From Martinezella dioscoreae (GTDB taxonomy: Bacteria > Pseudomonadota > Alphaproteobacteria > Rhizobiales > Rhizobiaceae): 64,000 nt of DNA. Positions 1 through 9,008 of this stretch are shown here, one piece after another (positions within the stretch are counted from its first letter, which is position 1; the number at the start of each line of letters is the position of its first letter). The stretch covers positions 1,240,001 to 1,304,000 of the forward strand of contig NZ_BLAJ01000001.1 of NCBI RefSeq assembly GCF_009176305.1. Direction: 5' to 3'. The notes under the pieces were generated by a model. The model was given only the letters and a program-made list of their open reading frames with translations, searched no databases and was not told where the DNA came from. A program made the position numbers and the translations under genes.

Positions 1-374
1 TCTGAAAGCTGAGCCGGTAGCTCGCCGCGGCCGAACCAGCCGAAATCGGAGAGCTTGTCCGGTTCCATCAGTCGGGGTTCGCCGGAGAAGTCCCTGCATA
101 CGTAGATCAGCGAGATCCAGTGCTGTCGCTCGGCCTCGATGATGACTTCTTGCGTGCAAAGATAATCGATCCTGTCGATGGAGAGGCCGCTTTCCTCTTC
201 CGCTTCGCGAATCGCGGCCTTGGCGGCAGGCTCCATATGATCGACCTTGCCGCCGACGATGCTCCAGCATCCGGCTTCCGGTGCCTTGAGGCGGCGATAG
301 AGCAAAAGCTTGCCGTCCCGCAAGATTGCGAGACCGGTTCCTAGTCCTGGGAAATCGATGCCGGGCTTGCCCAA
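1..374 (-). CDS. Nudix hydrolase (C-terminus cut by window edge)
   Basis: Reading the minus strand from a TTG at 374 gives a protein beginning MGKPGIDFPGLGTGLAILRD. It contains a complete Nudix box, GKVDHME followed seven residues later by REAEEESGL, matching GX5EX7REUXEEXGU. Nudix enzymes hydrolyse nucleoside diphosphates linked to another moiety using Mg2+ bound by the glutamates of the box; the substrate cannot be told here. An in-frame stop lies two codons upstream of the TTG, and no ATG is available, so the TTG start is likely although its Shine-Dalgarno is weak. It lies 67 bp downstream of the helicase on the same strand. The end of the gene is outside the window. Confidence 0.85.
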   Translation of the reverse strand, partial: MGKPGIDFPGLGTGLAILRDGKLLLYRRLKAPEAGCWSIVGGKVDHMEPAAKAAIREAEEESGLSIDRIDYLCTQEVIIEAERQHWISLIYVCRDFSGEPRLMEPDKLSDFGWFGRGELPAQLS

Positions 375-441
375 TATTCAAATCCCGAGATTGGACGCAA
401 CATCCGGCAAGCCGATCTGCTGCGTGTCTGAGCGGGATCTA

Positions 442-1962
442 TCAGCCCTTGGCGTTTGCCACGATGAGCATGAAAGCCGGGATATCATCGCCGAAGCCGA
501 CCGGCGTCGGACCGTCATCCTGATCGCGATAGCGGTTGCGGCGCTCGCGGTGATCGTCATTGGCAGCAGGAAAGGGCCGGTGGCTGTTGCGAGAACCGTT
601 ATGGGATCTGTTATTGTTGTTCTCAGACTTGCGCTCGTTCTTCACGCTTTCGGCCTTTGCTGGTGCTGCTTCGATCGCTATGACGTCATTATCCTCGACG
701 TCGATATCAGATTTATGACTCGAGGCGTTGCGGCCTCCACGGCTGCGATCCCGATCGCGGCCCTTACCCTTCTGGTCGCGGCGGCGGGACGAACGGTTAT
801 CGTCGCTGCTCTCGTCTGCTGGTGGCAGAGCCGAAAGATCGCCGTTCAGCCACTGAACGTCTTCACCAATGAGCTTCTCGATGGCGTCGACGTGCTTGGT
901 GTCGCGCTTCGTCACGATGGTGAAGGCGGCGCCGGAGCGGCCGGCGCGACCGGTGCGGCCGATACGGTGAACATAGTCTTCCGAATGGATCGGAACATCG
1001 AAATTGAAGACGTGGCTGACATCGGGAATGTCGAGGCCGCGTGCTGCGACGTCGGAGGCAACGAGCAGCTGCAGGTTTCCATCCTTGAAGTTCTGCAGCA
1101 TGGTCATGCGCGAGCGCTGATCCATGTCACCATGCAGCGCGCCGGCGGAAAAGCCGTGGCGATCCAGCGAGCGGAAGAGGTCGGACACGTCCTTCTTGCG
1201 ATTGCAGAAGATGATAGCGTTCTTCAAATCCGTCTGGGCGCGGATGAGATCGCGCAGCGTGGCGCGTTTCTCGTAATCCTTGCCGTGGGAGGCAACGAAA
1301 CGCTGCGTCACGGTCTTGGCCGTCGATGCCGGCTTGGCGACTTCAACGCGTTCCGGGTTCTGCAGGAAACGATCGGCTAGCTTCTGGATTTCCGGCGGCA
1401 TCGTTGCCGAGAAGAACAGGGTCTGACGCGTGAAGGGGATGAGCTTGGCAATGCGCTCGATATCCGGGATGAAGCCCATGTCGAGCATACGGTCGGCTTC
1501 GTCAATTACGAAGATCTCGACGGCGCTCATCAGCAGCTTGCCGCGTTCGAAATGATCCAGCAGACGGCCGGGCGTGCAGATCAGCACATCGGCGCCACGC
1601 TCCAGCTTACGATCCTGCTCTTCGAAGGAAACGCCGCCGATCAGAAGGGCAATGTTCAGTCGATGGTTCTTGCCGTACTTCTCGAAGTTTTCGGCGACCT
1701 GCGCTGCGAGTTCGCGCGTCGGCTCCAGAATAAGCGTCCGCGGCATGCGAGCGCGGGCGCGACCCTTTTCCAGCAGCGTCAGCATCGGCAGCACGAAGGA
1801 GGCCGTCTTGCCGGTTCCGGTCTGGGCAATGCCGCAGATGTCACGGCGCTGAAGCGCAAAGGGGATTGCACCGGCCTGGATCGGAGTCGGTGTGGTGTAG
1901 CCCGCGTCAGTCACCGCGGAAAGGACTTTTTGGCTCAGGCCAAGGTCAGCAAATGTTGTCAA
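442..1962 (-). CDS. rhlE: DEAD-box ATP-dependent RNA helicase, RhlE type
   Basis: 506-residue superfamily 2 RNA helicase that unwinds short RNA duplexes using ATP, in ribosome assembly or RNA decay. Visible in order: Q motif (PTPIQ, about residue 25), Walker A AQTGTGKT (46-53), PTRELA, TPGRLLD, DEADRML (motif II), SAT (motif III), ARGLDIPDV and HRIGRTGRAGR (motifs V and VI). After about residue 375 comes a long arginine, serine and asparagine-rich basic tail of the sort RhlE proteins use to hold RNA. The start is TTG at 1962; no ATG lies upstream in frame. RhlE is the closest family by core and tail, but other DEAD-box subfamilies are not excluded. Confidence 0.92.
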   Translation of the reverse strand: MTTFADLGLSQKVLSAVTDAGYTTPTPIQAGAIPFALQRRDICGIAQTGTGKTASFVLPMLTLLEKGRARARMPRTLILEPTRELAAQVAENFEKYGKNHRLNIALLIGGVSFEEQDRKLERGADVLICTPGRLLDHFERGKLLMSAVEIFVIDEADRMLDMGFIPDIERIAKLIPFTRQTLFFSATMPPEIQKLADRFLQNPERVEVAKPASTAKTVTQRFVASHGKDYEKRATLRDLIRAQTDLKNAIIFCNRKKDVSDLFRSLDRHGFSAGALHGDMDQRSRMTMLQNFKDGNLQLLVASDVAARGLDIPDVSHVFNFDVPIHSEDYVHRIGRTGRAGRSGAAFTIVTKRDTKHVDAIEKLIGEDVQWLNGDLSALPPADESSDDNRSSRRRDQKGKGRDRDRSRGGRNASSHKSDIDVEDNDVIAIEAAPAKAESVKNERKSENNNNRSHNGSRNSHRPFPAANDDHRERRNRYRDQDDGPTPVGFGDDIPAFMLIVANAKG

Positions 1963-2159
1963 AGGGAAATCTAATTCCGTCTTGGTTCAGTCGAACACCA
2001 TGAGTCGACACGCAGGAGCGTGCCGCAATGCAGCGCGACATAGAACCAAATACCCGGGAAGTCAAGGAAAGCAGGCGCTTCAACAGCCTCGAAGTTCATT
2101 GATAACGCAATTTTTGGATTAGTGCCATCTTTGTTGCGCGTTTGTCACAATTCCGGCAG

Positions 2160-3476
2160 CTAAATTGCGCCCAATCCGCTGATGTAACTTGCGAGTTTCG
2201 TGCCGGCACCGATGAAATACATCGGGTCTATGGGATGTCCGTTCTCGCGCACTTCATAATGCAGATGTGTTCCTGTCGAGCGCCCGGTACTGCCGGCCAG
2301 ACCGATCGCATCGCCGGCGCCGACCTTGTCGCCGACTTTGACGAGCACCTGTTCCATATGCCCATAGCGAGTGGAGATGCCGTCGCCGTGGTCGATCTCC
2401 ACCATGTTGCCGTAGCCGCCGGTCCATCCAGCCGAAACCACCTTGCCGGGAGCGGTAGCCTTGATCTTCTCACCGGGACTGAAATGGAAATCCGTGCCGG
2501 TGTGAAGTGCCAGCGTGCCGAAGAATGGATCCTTGCGATTGCCAAAAGGACTGGTGACGAGCTTGCCCGGCGCCGGGTTGCGGAAGGGTAGGCTTTCGGC
2601 CGCCCCCCGAACTGTTTCCAGATGTGTCAGGGCGGTATCGAGTTCCGCCATGGATCGTTCGAACTGGTCGACATTTTCGGGAGGTGCGTAGGGACCGCCC
2701 ATACCGTCATCCGCATCGTCACGCGCAATGCCGGCGACCTCGTTCGGCACTTTGATCCCGACATTCTGCATGATCGATTGGATTGAGGTGGCAGTTTCCG
2801 ACGCATCGGCGGTGAGATTGTGGATGCGGGACAACTGATCCTGTTCGATATGCTTCAGCGACAGCGTCACCTTCGAGAAGACCCGATCGGCACGGTCGGC
2901 AACGGTTTCGGGGGCAGGGACGTAGGCAAGCGTGGAGTTGTCGGGTGTCGCGTCAGCCGGCTTGCCGCTCATGAGAAGCTTTTCGATTGCCTTGGGTGAC
3001 GTCAGCTGCGCATGTTCATTCTTTGGCGCGGCAGCGTCGGCATCGGAATGCGCGCCCTTGCCGGTCAGGCCGGAGTTCTCTGCCCGGTCGAGCAGGGTGC
3101 TGAGCTTACCGTTGCGTGATGAGAGTTGCTGCTGCTGTTCGATCAGCTTGTCGACCTTTTCCTCCACCACCTGCTGATCCAGAAGCTGGCGAGAGGTGAC
3201 GCGATCGACCTGGGCGCGCAGGGCGGCGATACGGTCTTCATAGTCATATTGCATGCGCGCCTGGCGGGCCATCGTCGCGCCGATCAGATCGTCACGCAGA
3301 ACAAGATAGGACGTAGCAAGGAGATAGCCGATCGAAAAAATTCCGACCATGCAGACGGCAATAGCCGCCATCCATGGGCGCACGGTCATGTGGCGCACCG
3401 TATCGCCGCTGGCGAGGATGATAGTGTGATGTCGCCTTTGCTTGCCGAAAACCCGGTTCTGAGGCTTTGCTGTCAC
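2160..3476 (-). CDS. M23 family metallopeptidase, membrane anchored
   Basis: Predicted 438-residue periplasmic peptidoglycan endopeptidase of the LytM/M23 type. After a short basic N-terminus there is one membrane segment (about residues 33-55), then coiled-coil-like sequence rich in Q, E and R (about 65-130), a low-complexity linker, and a C-terminal M23 domain with HTGTDFHF (first metal ligands), TRYGHM and THLHYEVR (HxH). The fold and ligands look complete, so it may be active. I prefer the GTG at 3476, preceded by GGGAGAG at good spacing, over an upstream ATG at 3527 that would add 17 unusual residues. Proteins of this layout work at the divisome or during envelope growth. Confidence 0.88.
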   Translation of the reverse strand: MTAKPQNRVFGKQRRHHTIILASGDTVRHMTVRPWMAAIAVCMVGIFSIGYLLATSYLVLRDDLIGATMARQARMQYDYEDRIAALRAQVDRVTSRQLLDQQVVEEKVDKLIEQQQQLSSRNGKLSTLLDRAENSGLTGKGAHSDADAAAPKNEHAQLTSPKAIEKLLMSGKPADATPDNSTLAYVPAPETVADRADRVFSKVTLSLKHIEQDQLSRIHNLTADASETATSIQSIMQNVGIKVPNEVAGIARDDADDGMGGPYAPPENVDQFERSMAELDTALTHLETVRGAAESLPFRNPAPGKLVTSPFGNRKDPFFGTLALHTGTDFHFSPGEKIKATAPGKVVSAGWTGGYGNMVEIDHGDGISTRYGHMEQVLVKVGDKVGAGDAIGLAGSTGRSTGTHLHYEVRENGHPIDPMYFIGAGTKLASYISGLGAI

Positions 3477-3592
3477 CGAGACTCTCCCAATCGGTGCCCT
3501 TTGGCACCCGATGGAAGTACACGGCATTATGGTTAATGAATGCTTTCTATAGCAGTATTAAATACCGGAAAAAGCCATTTTACGTTAGTATA

Positions 3593-4423
3593 TCAAGCAT
3601 TGCTTGTAGATGTCAGTGAACGGTAGAAAGAGGGCGTCAGTCCGGCTTCCGCCCGGGCGATATCGTTGAACGGTGCCTTCAGCGAGCCGCGAAAATTAGC
3701 GCGCACCAGCTCCTGGAAGGTTCGGGCCGGATCGCGCTTTTCCCGCGCGCACAGGAAGCGAAACCATTTCGCACCGACGGCAACATGGCCCTTCTCGTCA
3801 TTATAGATGACGTCGAGTATGGCGGCGCTTTCGAGATCGCCGGTTTCGCGCATCTTTGCTTGAAGGGCCGGCGTCACGTCCAAACCTCTCGCTTCGAGGA
3901 TCAGAGGCACGACCGCTAGGCGCGCGGTCAGATCGGTGCGGGTCGCATGGGCCGCCTGCCACAGACCGTCGTGGGCCGGCAGATCGCCATAATCGGCACC
4001 CAACTCGCGCAGGCGCGCCCGCACCATGCGAAAATGCTTGGCTTCCTCGAAGGCAACCTGCATCCAGCCATCAAAGAAGGAATTGGGGACCGGTCCCGTC
4101 GCAAAACGCGCGACAATGTCCAATGCGAGATCGACGGCATTCAGCTCAATATGGGCGATGGCATGCAGGAGCGCGATGCGGCCTTTCAGCGTATGCAGCG
4201 AGCGCTTCTCCATGTTTTTCGGTGGCACAAGCTCCGGCTTTTCGGGCCGACCGGGCCGATCGGCGAGCGGCGGGTCGAGCGGCGAACGCAGCGACAGGGT
4301 GCGGGCAAACCAACGTGTCGCCGATTCCTGGGCGAGCTCGGTCTTTATATCGAGATCGGCCGAACGGATGGCGGCGATGGCGCCGCCGCGCAGCGACGTG
4401 AAGGTTTCGGGACTGCCGGACAT
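3593..4423 (-). CDS. DUF455 family ferritin-like protein
   Basis: 276-residue protein matching the DUF455 family, whose fold resembles ferritin-like di-iron four-helix bundles. Candidate metal ligands are visible: HIELNAVDL, EEAKHF and NDEKGH, each in a helix and arranged as E...ExxH...DExxH. The function is not established; oxidation or hydroxylation by a di-iron site is a reasonable inference. The ATG at 4423 follows the bcp stop codon by only a few bases (TGA AGGC ATG), with AAGGAA acting as Shine-Dalgarno inside the end of bcp, so the two genes are probably translated from one mRNA. A longer frame reaching 4510 would overlap bcp and is unlikely. Confidence 0.85.
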   Translation of the reverse strand: MSGSPETFTSLRGGAIAAIRSADLDIKTELAQESATRWFARTLSLRSPLDPPLADRPGRPEKPELVPPKNMEKRSLHTLKGRIALLHAIAHIELNAVDLALDIVARFATGPVPNSFFDGWMQVAFEEAKHFRMVRARLRELGADYGDLPAHDGLWQAAHATRTDLTARLAVVPLILEARGLDVTPALQAKMRETGDLESAAILDVIYNDEKGHVAVGAKWFRFLCAREKRDPARTFQELVRANFRGSLKAPFNDIARAEAGLTPSFYRSLTSTSNA

Positions 4424-4427
4424 GCCT

Positions 4428-4910
4428 TCAAAGTTCCTTGGCCGCAGCGAGAACGGCTTCGGCGTGTCCGGCGACCTTGACCTTGTCCCATATTGCAGCG
4501 ATGCGCCCATCGGCGTCGATCAGGAAGGTCGAGCGCACCACACCCATATAGGTGCGGCCATACATGCTTTTTTCCCGCCAGACGCCATAGGCCATCGCCA
4601 TGGTCTTTTCCTCGTCGGAGGCGAGCGGCACGGAAAGCGCATGCTTCTTGACGAATTTATCATGGCTTTTCACAGAATCGGGAGAGACGCCAAGGAGGGC
4701 AACGCCGAGTTTTGCGAAATCGGCTGACAGTGCCGTGAAGGTAATCGATTCCGTCGTGCAGGCGGTGGTGTCATCCTTGGGATAGAAATAGATCACCAAC
4801 GGCTTGCCGGCAAAATCGGCAAGGTGAACGCGATCGCCGCCGTCGCGCGGAAGATCGAAATCCGGTGCCTTATCGCCGATGTTCAGTTGAATCGGAAAAA
4901 CTTCCGCCAC
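4428..4910 (-). CDS. bcp: Thioredoxin-dependent peroxiredoxin, BCP type
   Basis: 160-residue peroxiredoxin that reduces hydrogen peroxide and organic hydroperoxides in the cytoplasm. The peroxidatic cysteine is C51 in DDTTACTTES; the residue five positions later, where Q-type BCPs often have the resolving cysteine, is Ser, so this is a 1-Cys form or resolves through another thiol. The threonine two residues before the cysteine and a downstream arginine (VVRSTFLID) are present. GTG at 4910 with AAAGG about eight bases upstream gives the usual family length; a longer frame to 5063 adds 51 unlikely residues. It is the first gene of a pair with the DUF455 gene. Confidence 0.92.
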   Translation of the reverse strand: MAEVFPIQLNIGDKAPDFDLPRDGGDRVHLADFAGKPLVIYFYPKDDTTACTTESITFTALSADFAKLGVALLGVSPDSVKSHDKFVKKHALSVPLASDEEKTMAMAYGVWREKSMYGRTYMGVVRSTFLIDADGRIAAIWDKVKVAGHAEAVLAAAKEL

Positions 4911-5038
4911 GGGAAAACCTTTCTTTTGCCGGTTTTTTAGATGACACTTGAGGTAAGGCATATATACTGCTCGCGTGTGCCGTCCAATGGGACGCAGCGT
5001 CACCAACAAAATTGTATAAGTGAAAGGCACGCGCAGGA

Positions 5039-8000
5039 GTGATCCGAGGCGAAAAGGTAACATTCCGCAAAAAGGATCTCGTGTCGCTCGACCATCTGCC
5101 GTCCGCTCAGGTCGAAGATCCGTTGATCGTGCACGTGCCGGAGCGCCGTCGACGCAGGCGATCGCATGTTTGGCATGTCTGCCGCATAACGCTGGTTTTC
5201 TTTGCGTTTCTCGCCATCATTCTCGGTGCCGTCATCGCGACCATCGAAGGTGGTATCTTCGATGCGCCGCTGTCACAGAAAGCGCAGACGGCTCTCGATC
5301 AGGCCATCGGCCCGCGTTACAAGGCAGAGGTCGGCGCGACCGTGATCCGATTTACCTCCGACCTGCGCCTGGCACTGGAGGCACGCGACGTCAATGTCGT
5401 CGATCAGGAGAGCGGCAAGCATCTGTCGACGATGTCAGCCGTCAATATGGAGCTGGACCCCTTGGCCCTCATCGAGGGCAGGGTGGAAGTGGCAAGTGTA
5501 GCGGCAGAGGGGATCGCGCTCGATACCTCACTGCTGCCGCAAGGCGACCCGGTGGATTTGACCGCCTTGCGCGTCGATGCTTTACCCAAGGCCTTGAATG
5601 CGGCCTTCGACAATCTCGATTTTCTCGAACACTTCGTCCAGCGCGGCGGCACGAATTCCGTGCGCATTTCCGGCTTCTCGATGAAGCTGGCGCGACAGGA
5701 GGGGGATCCGATCTCCCTCGTCGTCGACAACCTCACATTTGAGCGGGCGGCACCGAATTCTTTGCATTTATATGGCCAAGTCGCGCTCAACGGGTCCGTG
5801 GCGCTTCTGGATGTGAGGGCGGATCAAAACGAGACCGGTCACAGCTCGTCGCTGACGGCGAGGATATCGAATCTCGATCTCAAGCCACTCACGATGACCT
5901 ATGACCCGAACGGGACGCCGCGACAGGGTCTGATGACCTTCGGGGACATCACGCTTTCGGCCGTCAAGGGCGAGGCAGGCATCGATCCGAAGCTGAGCGC
6001 CACCATCAATGTCCAGCCCGGCGTCCTCTATATGGACCATGATATGCAGGAGTTGACGCAGGCCAATATCAACCTCGCCTACAACTTCGATCACCAGACT
6101 TTGGAGATTGCGCCGTCAAAAGCGCAGTTCCTTCGGACGATCGCGCCCTTTTCCGGCGCGGTCATCGATCTCGATCGTGTCGACGCCAGTGCAGGCAAGG
6201 GTTTCGGCATCGATTTCGTGATCAAGGACGGTGTTGCCGCTTCGTCTCTCTCGGGGGAAAAGCCTGTCAGCTTTGATGGCCGCGCCACAGGGCGGTTTTT
6301 TTCCGCAACGAAGGAATTCCAGTTCGACAATCTCGGCATATCGACGCCGCAAGGCGCCCTTTTCGGCTCTCTGCATATGAAACTCGGCGACAGCTCGCCG
6401 GAAATCAGTTTCGGCGGCCGGGCGGACAAACTCGACACAACTGTTGTCAAGCAGCTTTGGCCTTTCTGGATGGCTTCGAAACCCCGGGTCTGGGTCGAGG
6501 GCAATCTTTTCGGTGGCTCGGTGACCAATGCTGCCATATCGGTCTTCATTCCGGCCGGACGACTGCGAGAGGCATCGCAGACCGGCAAGCTGCAGCTTGG
6601 CAAAAACGAGCTGCATATCGCCTTCGACATAGATGGCGCACGGATGAACGTTCCCGGCGAAATTCCGCCGTTGCGCGATACCAAGGCCCATTTCGATCTG
6701 ACCGGTCCGAATATGGTCGTCGATATCGCCACGGCCACGTCTTATTTCCCGACGGGCCGCACGATCACGCTGAGTGACAGCAGCTTCTCGATCCCGGCGA
6801 CCTACGACAAGCCGCTGATGGCCGATCTTGATTTGACGATTTCAGGCTCCGGCGATGCGATCGGCGAACTTCTGACCTACAAACCTCTGGAGGTGCTGCA
6901 GCGGACCGAGTTCAAGCCGGAGGATTTCAACGGCAAGATCGTCGCCAAGGTCGATGCCAGGATAGGGCTCATCAAGGATCAGCAGCCGCCCCCGCCGGAG
7001 TGGCAGGCGAAGCTCAATCTCGACAATGTCGACCTGCTGAAGCCGATGAACAATCGCAAGATCGACAATCTGACCGGCGTGATCTCGGCCGATCCGCAAT
7101 CCGTGCATCTGCAAGCCCAGGCCCAGATCGACAGTATTCCGGCCCAGATCGACATGGTGGAGCCGACCGACAGCAAATCGCCGGTCAAGCGCGCCCGCGT
7201 GATCACAGCAACGCTGACCGATGCGCAGCGCAACACCGTTCTACCCGGACTTCGGGATATAATTGATGGGCCCGTCAAAGTGGAGTTGACGCGCATCGAC
7301 GACGACCGCCAGGGTGTCAAGGTCGATCTCGGCAAAGCGGCTCTGACCGTGCCGTGGGTGGGCTGGTCGAAGGGCAGCGGCATTGCGGCGACCGCGCAGT
7401 TCGAGGCTTCCGGTCCGGACAGCCAGACGACGCTCAAGAATTTCACGCTCAAGGGCGATGGGTTCGGCGCCAGCGGCGATCTTCTGATCAGCAAGGGGAG
7501 CCTTACCTCGGCAAGCTTCGACAGCGTGAAGCTCTCGGCGCTCGATGATTTTGCCCTCTCGCTGAAGCGGGGCAAGGGTGGGGGCTACGACGTGGCGATA
7601 TCGGGCAGTTCCGCCGACATACGTCCGATCCTCGCGCGCCTGAAGGCGTCCACATCGGGCGGCCAGCAGAGTTCGGACGGAGACGCTTCGGCGAGCGCGA
7701 CCGTTCGTGCCAATCTCGACAAGGTCATCGGCTTCAACGATGAGACCATCGGCAATGTCAAGGGCGTCTATTCGATCGCCGGCGGCAAGACGACGGCTGC
7801 GGACTTTTCCGGTGTGACCCGTAGCGGCGAAGCGCTCGTTACCCAGATGAGCAAAGGCGCCAACGGCGTCATCCGTATCACGAGCGGCGATGCCGGTGCC
7901 GTTGCGCGTTTCACCGATCTCTACAGGCATCTGCAAGGTGGATTGCTCAATCTGTCGCTGCGCTCGATCGGGCAGGATGATTGGGACGGTTCGCTCGACA

Positions 8001-8458
8001 TCCGCAACTTCTCCATCATCGACGACAAGAAACTCTCGACCATCGTATCGACGCCGAGCGGAAAGAACGGCAAGAGCCTGAATTCGGCCGTGAAGCAGAA
8101 TATCGATACGCGTTCGCAGAATTTCGAGCGCGGCTTTGCGCGGCTGGTGATGCGCGATGGAGTGCTCTCCGTCGAAAATGGCGTGGTGCGGGGCGTACAG
8201 GTCGGAGCGACGTTCCAGGGCGTGCTGAAGGACGCCGATGGCAAGATGGACATGACGGGGACCTTCATGCCCGCCTATGGCCTGAACCGGCTGTTCGCGG
8301 AAGTTCCGATCGTCGGCTTCATCCTGGGCAATGGCAGCGATCGCGGCCTGATCGGCATTACCTTCAGATTGACCGGTACGATCGAGAAATCGAACCTGCA
8401 GATCAATCCTCTCTCGATCATCGCGCCAGGTGTTTTCAGGCAGATATTTGAGTATTGA
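5039..8458 (+). CDS. Large AsmA/YhdP-like envelope protein (DUF3971-type)
   Basis: 1139-residue protein with a short cytoplasmic N-terminus containing a basic cluster (ERRRRRR), one membrane segment (about residues 48-72) and a very long periplasmic part of repeated beta-rich stretches. The pattern and the conserved C-terminal block (VGATFQGVLKD, GTFMPAYGLNRLF, IPLVGF-like PIVGFILGNGSDRGLIGITF) fit the AsmA-like YhdP/TamB superfamily, proteins thought to form hydrophobic channels carrying phospholipid to the outer membrane. GTG at 5039 is the first start after a stop at 5021; a GTG at 5081 has a better-placed AAGGA and may be the true start. It is divergent from bcp, with about 130 bp between for promoters. 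Confidence 0.85.
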   Translation: MIRGEKVTFRKKDLVSLDHLPSAQVEDPLIVHVPERRRRRRSHVWHVCRITLVFFAFLAIILGAVIATIEGGIFDAPLSQKAQTALDQAIGPRYKAEVGATVIRFTSDLRLALEARDVNVVDQESGKHLSTMSAVNMELDPLALIEGRVEVASVAAEGIALDTSLLPQGDPVDLTALRVDALPKALNAAFDNLDFLEHFVQRGGTNSVRISGFSMKLARQEGDPISLVVDNLTFERAAPNSLHLYGQVALNGSVALLDVRADQNETGHSSSLTARISNLDLKPLTMTYDPNGTPRQGLMTFGDITLSAVKGEAGIDPKLSATINVQPGVLYMDHDMQELTQANINLAYNFDHQTLEIAPSKAQFLRTIAPFSGAVIDLDRVDASAGKGFGIDFVIKDGVAASSLSGEKPVSFDGRATGRFFSATKEFQFDNLGISTPQGALFGSLHMKLGDSSPEISFGGRADKLDTTVVKQLWPFWMASKPRVWVEGNLFGGSVTNAAISVFIPAGRLREASQTGKLQLGKNELHIAFDIDGARMNVPGEIPPLRDTKAHFDLTGPNMVVDIATATSYFPTGRTITLSDSSFSIPATYDKPLMADLDLTISGSGDAIGELLTYKPLEVLQRTEFKPEDFNGKIVAKVDARIGLIKDQQPPPPEWQAKLNLDNVDLLKPMNNRKIDNLTGVISADPQSVHLQAQAQIDSIPAQIDMVEPTDSKSPVKRARVITATLTDAQRNTVLPGLRDIIDGPVKVELTRIDDDRQGVKVDLGKAALTVPWVGWSKGSGIAATAQFEASGPDSQTTLKNFTLKGDGFGASGDLLISKGSLTSASFDSVKLSALDDFALSLKRGKGGGYDVAISGSSADIRPILARLKASTSGGQQSSDGDASASATVRANLDKVIGFNDETIGNVKGVYSIAGGKTTAADFSGVTRSGEALVTQMSKGANGVIRITSGDAGAVARFTDLYRHLQGGLLNLSLRSIGQDDWDGSLDIRNFSIIDDKKLSTIVSTPSGKNGKSLNSAVKQNIDTRSQNFERGFARLVMRDGVLSVENGVVRGVQVGATFQGVLKDADGKMDMTGTFMPAYGLNRLFAEVPIVGFILGNGSDRGLIGITFRLTGTIEKSNLQINPLSIIAPGVFRQIFEY

Positions 8459-8507
8459 AGCGGCGCGAAGCTTAGGCTCCGCCTTTCGATAGCAGAGGCA
8501 GGGCAGA

Positions 8508-8834
8508 TTATTTCTCTTCCGCCAGTCGCTCTCGTATGCGTTCCGGCCCGCCGTTCATGCGCCGTGCGAATGGTCGATCGGGGTCCACGATGCGCCAAAA
8601 CGGAGCCGTGCCGTTTTGACTGATCTGCACCAAATGTCGCTGAACGGTGACAGGGCAGCAGGCATCGGCACCATATTGCCTGGCAAGCGCCTGTCTTACT
8701 CCCGCAATATCGGACAACCGACCCGGTGGCGCTGCCCAGAGGGCGCGGGCGAGCATCTGCTCGCTGGGAATCAACATGCTTTGCGTAAGGTTTCGGCCTT
8801 TGCGCCTCGTTTTGATCACCGGCAATTCATCCAT
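8508..8834 (-). CDS. Small protein resembling alkyltransferase-like (ATL/MGMT C-terminal) domains
   Basis: 108-residue protein. The centre (PPGRLSDIAGVRQALARQYG) and the segment TAPFWRIVD followed by a glycine/arginine-rich end (NGGPERIRERLAEE) recall the DNA-binding C-terminal domain of O6-methylguanine methyltransferases, where the motif is PCHRV followed by a G and a charged helix. The catalytic cysteine position of PCHR is occupied by Phe and the next His by Trp (PFWR), so it could not transfer alkyl groups; if the resemblance holds it would be an ATL-type damage-recognition protein. The similarity is weak and I cannot test it here. It is downstream of nothing on its strand and lies between the AsmA-like gene and tyrS. 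Confidence 0.5.
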   Translation of the reverse strand: MDELPVIKTRRKGRNLTQSMLIPSEQMLARALWAAPPGRLSDIAGVRQALARQYGADACCPVTVQRHLVQISQNGTAPFWRIVDPDRPFARRMNGGPERIRERLAEEK

Positions 8835-8954
8835 AAGTCACCTCCGAGCATGCGATCTGGACTGAGGACGAATAGGCGGGCCGTAATCCGACATCGGGAT
8901 GAAAAAATCATCCGGCCAGCGGTGATAATGTTCTGCATCTGCACCGGCACAAAT

Positions 8955-8980
8955 GATAAAGCCGGCGCGAGGGCGCCGGC
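8955..8980 (-). terminator. Terminator hairpin of tyrS
   Basis: A perfect 8-bp inverted repeat GCCGGCGC-GAGG-GCGCCGGC (8961-8980) lies 29 bp past the tyrS stop. Reading the minus strand it is followed by TTTATCATTT, a modest U tract. It is close to symmetrical and the plus side is followed by a T-rich stretch too, so it may work in both directions. Confidence 0.7.
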
Positions 8981-9008
8981 TCTCTTTGTTCTCTTTCTAT
9001 TCAGACGC

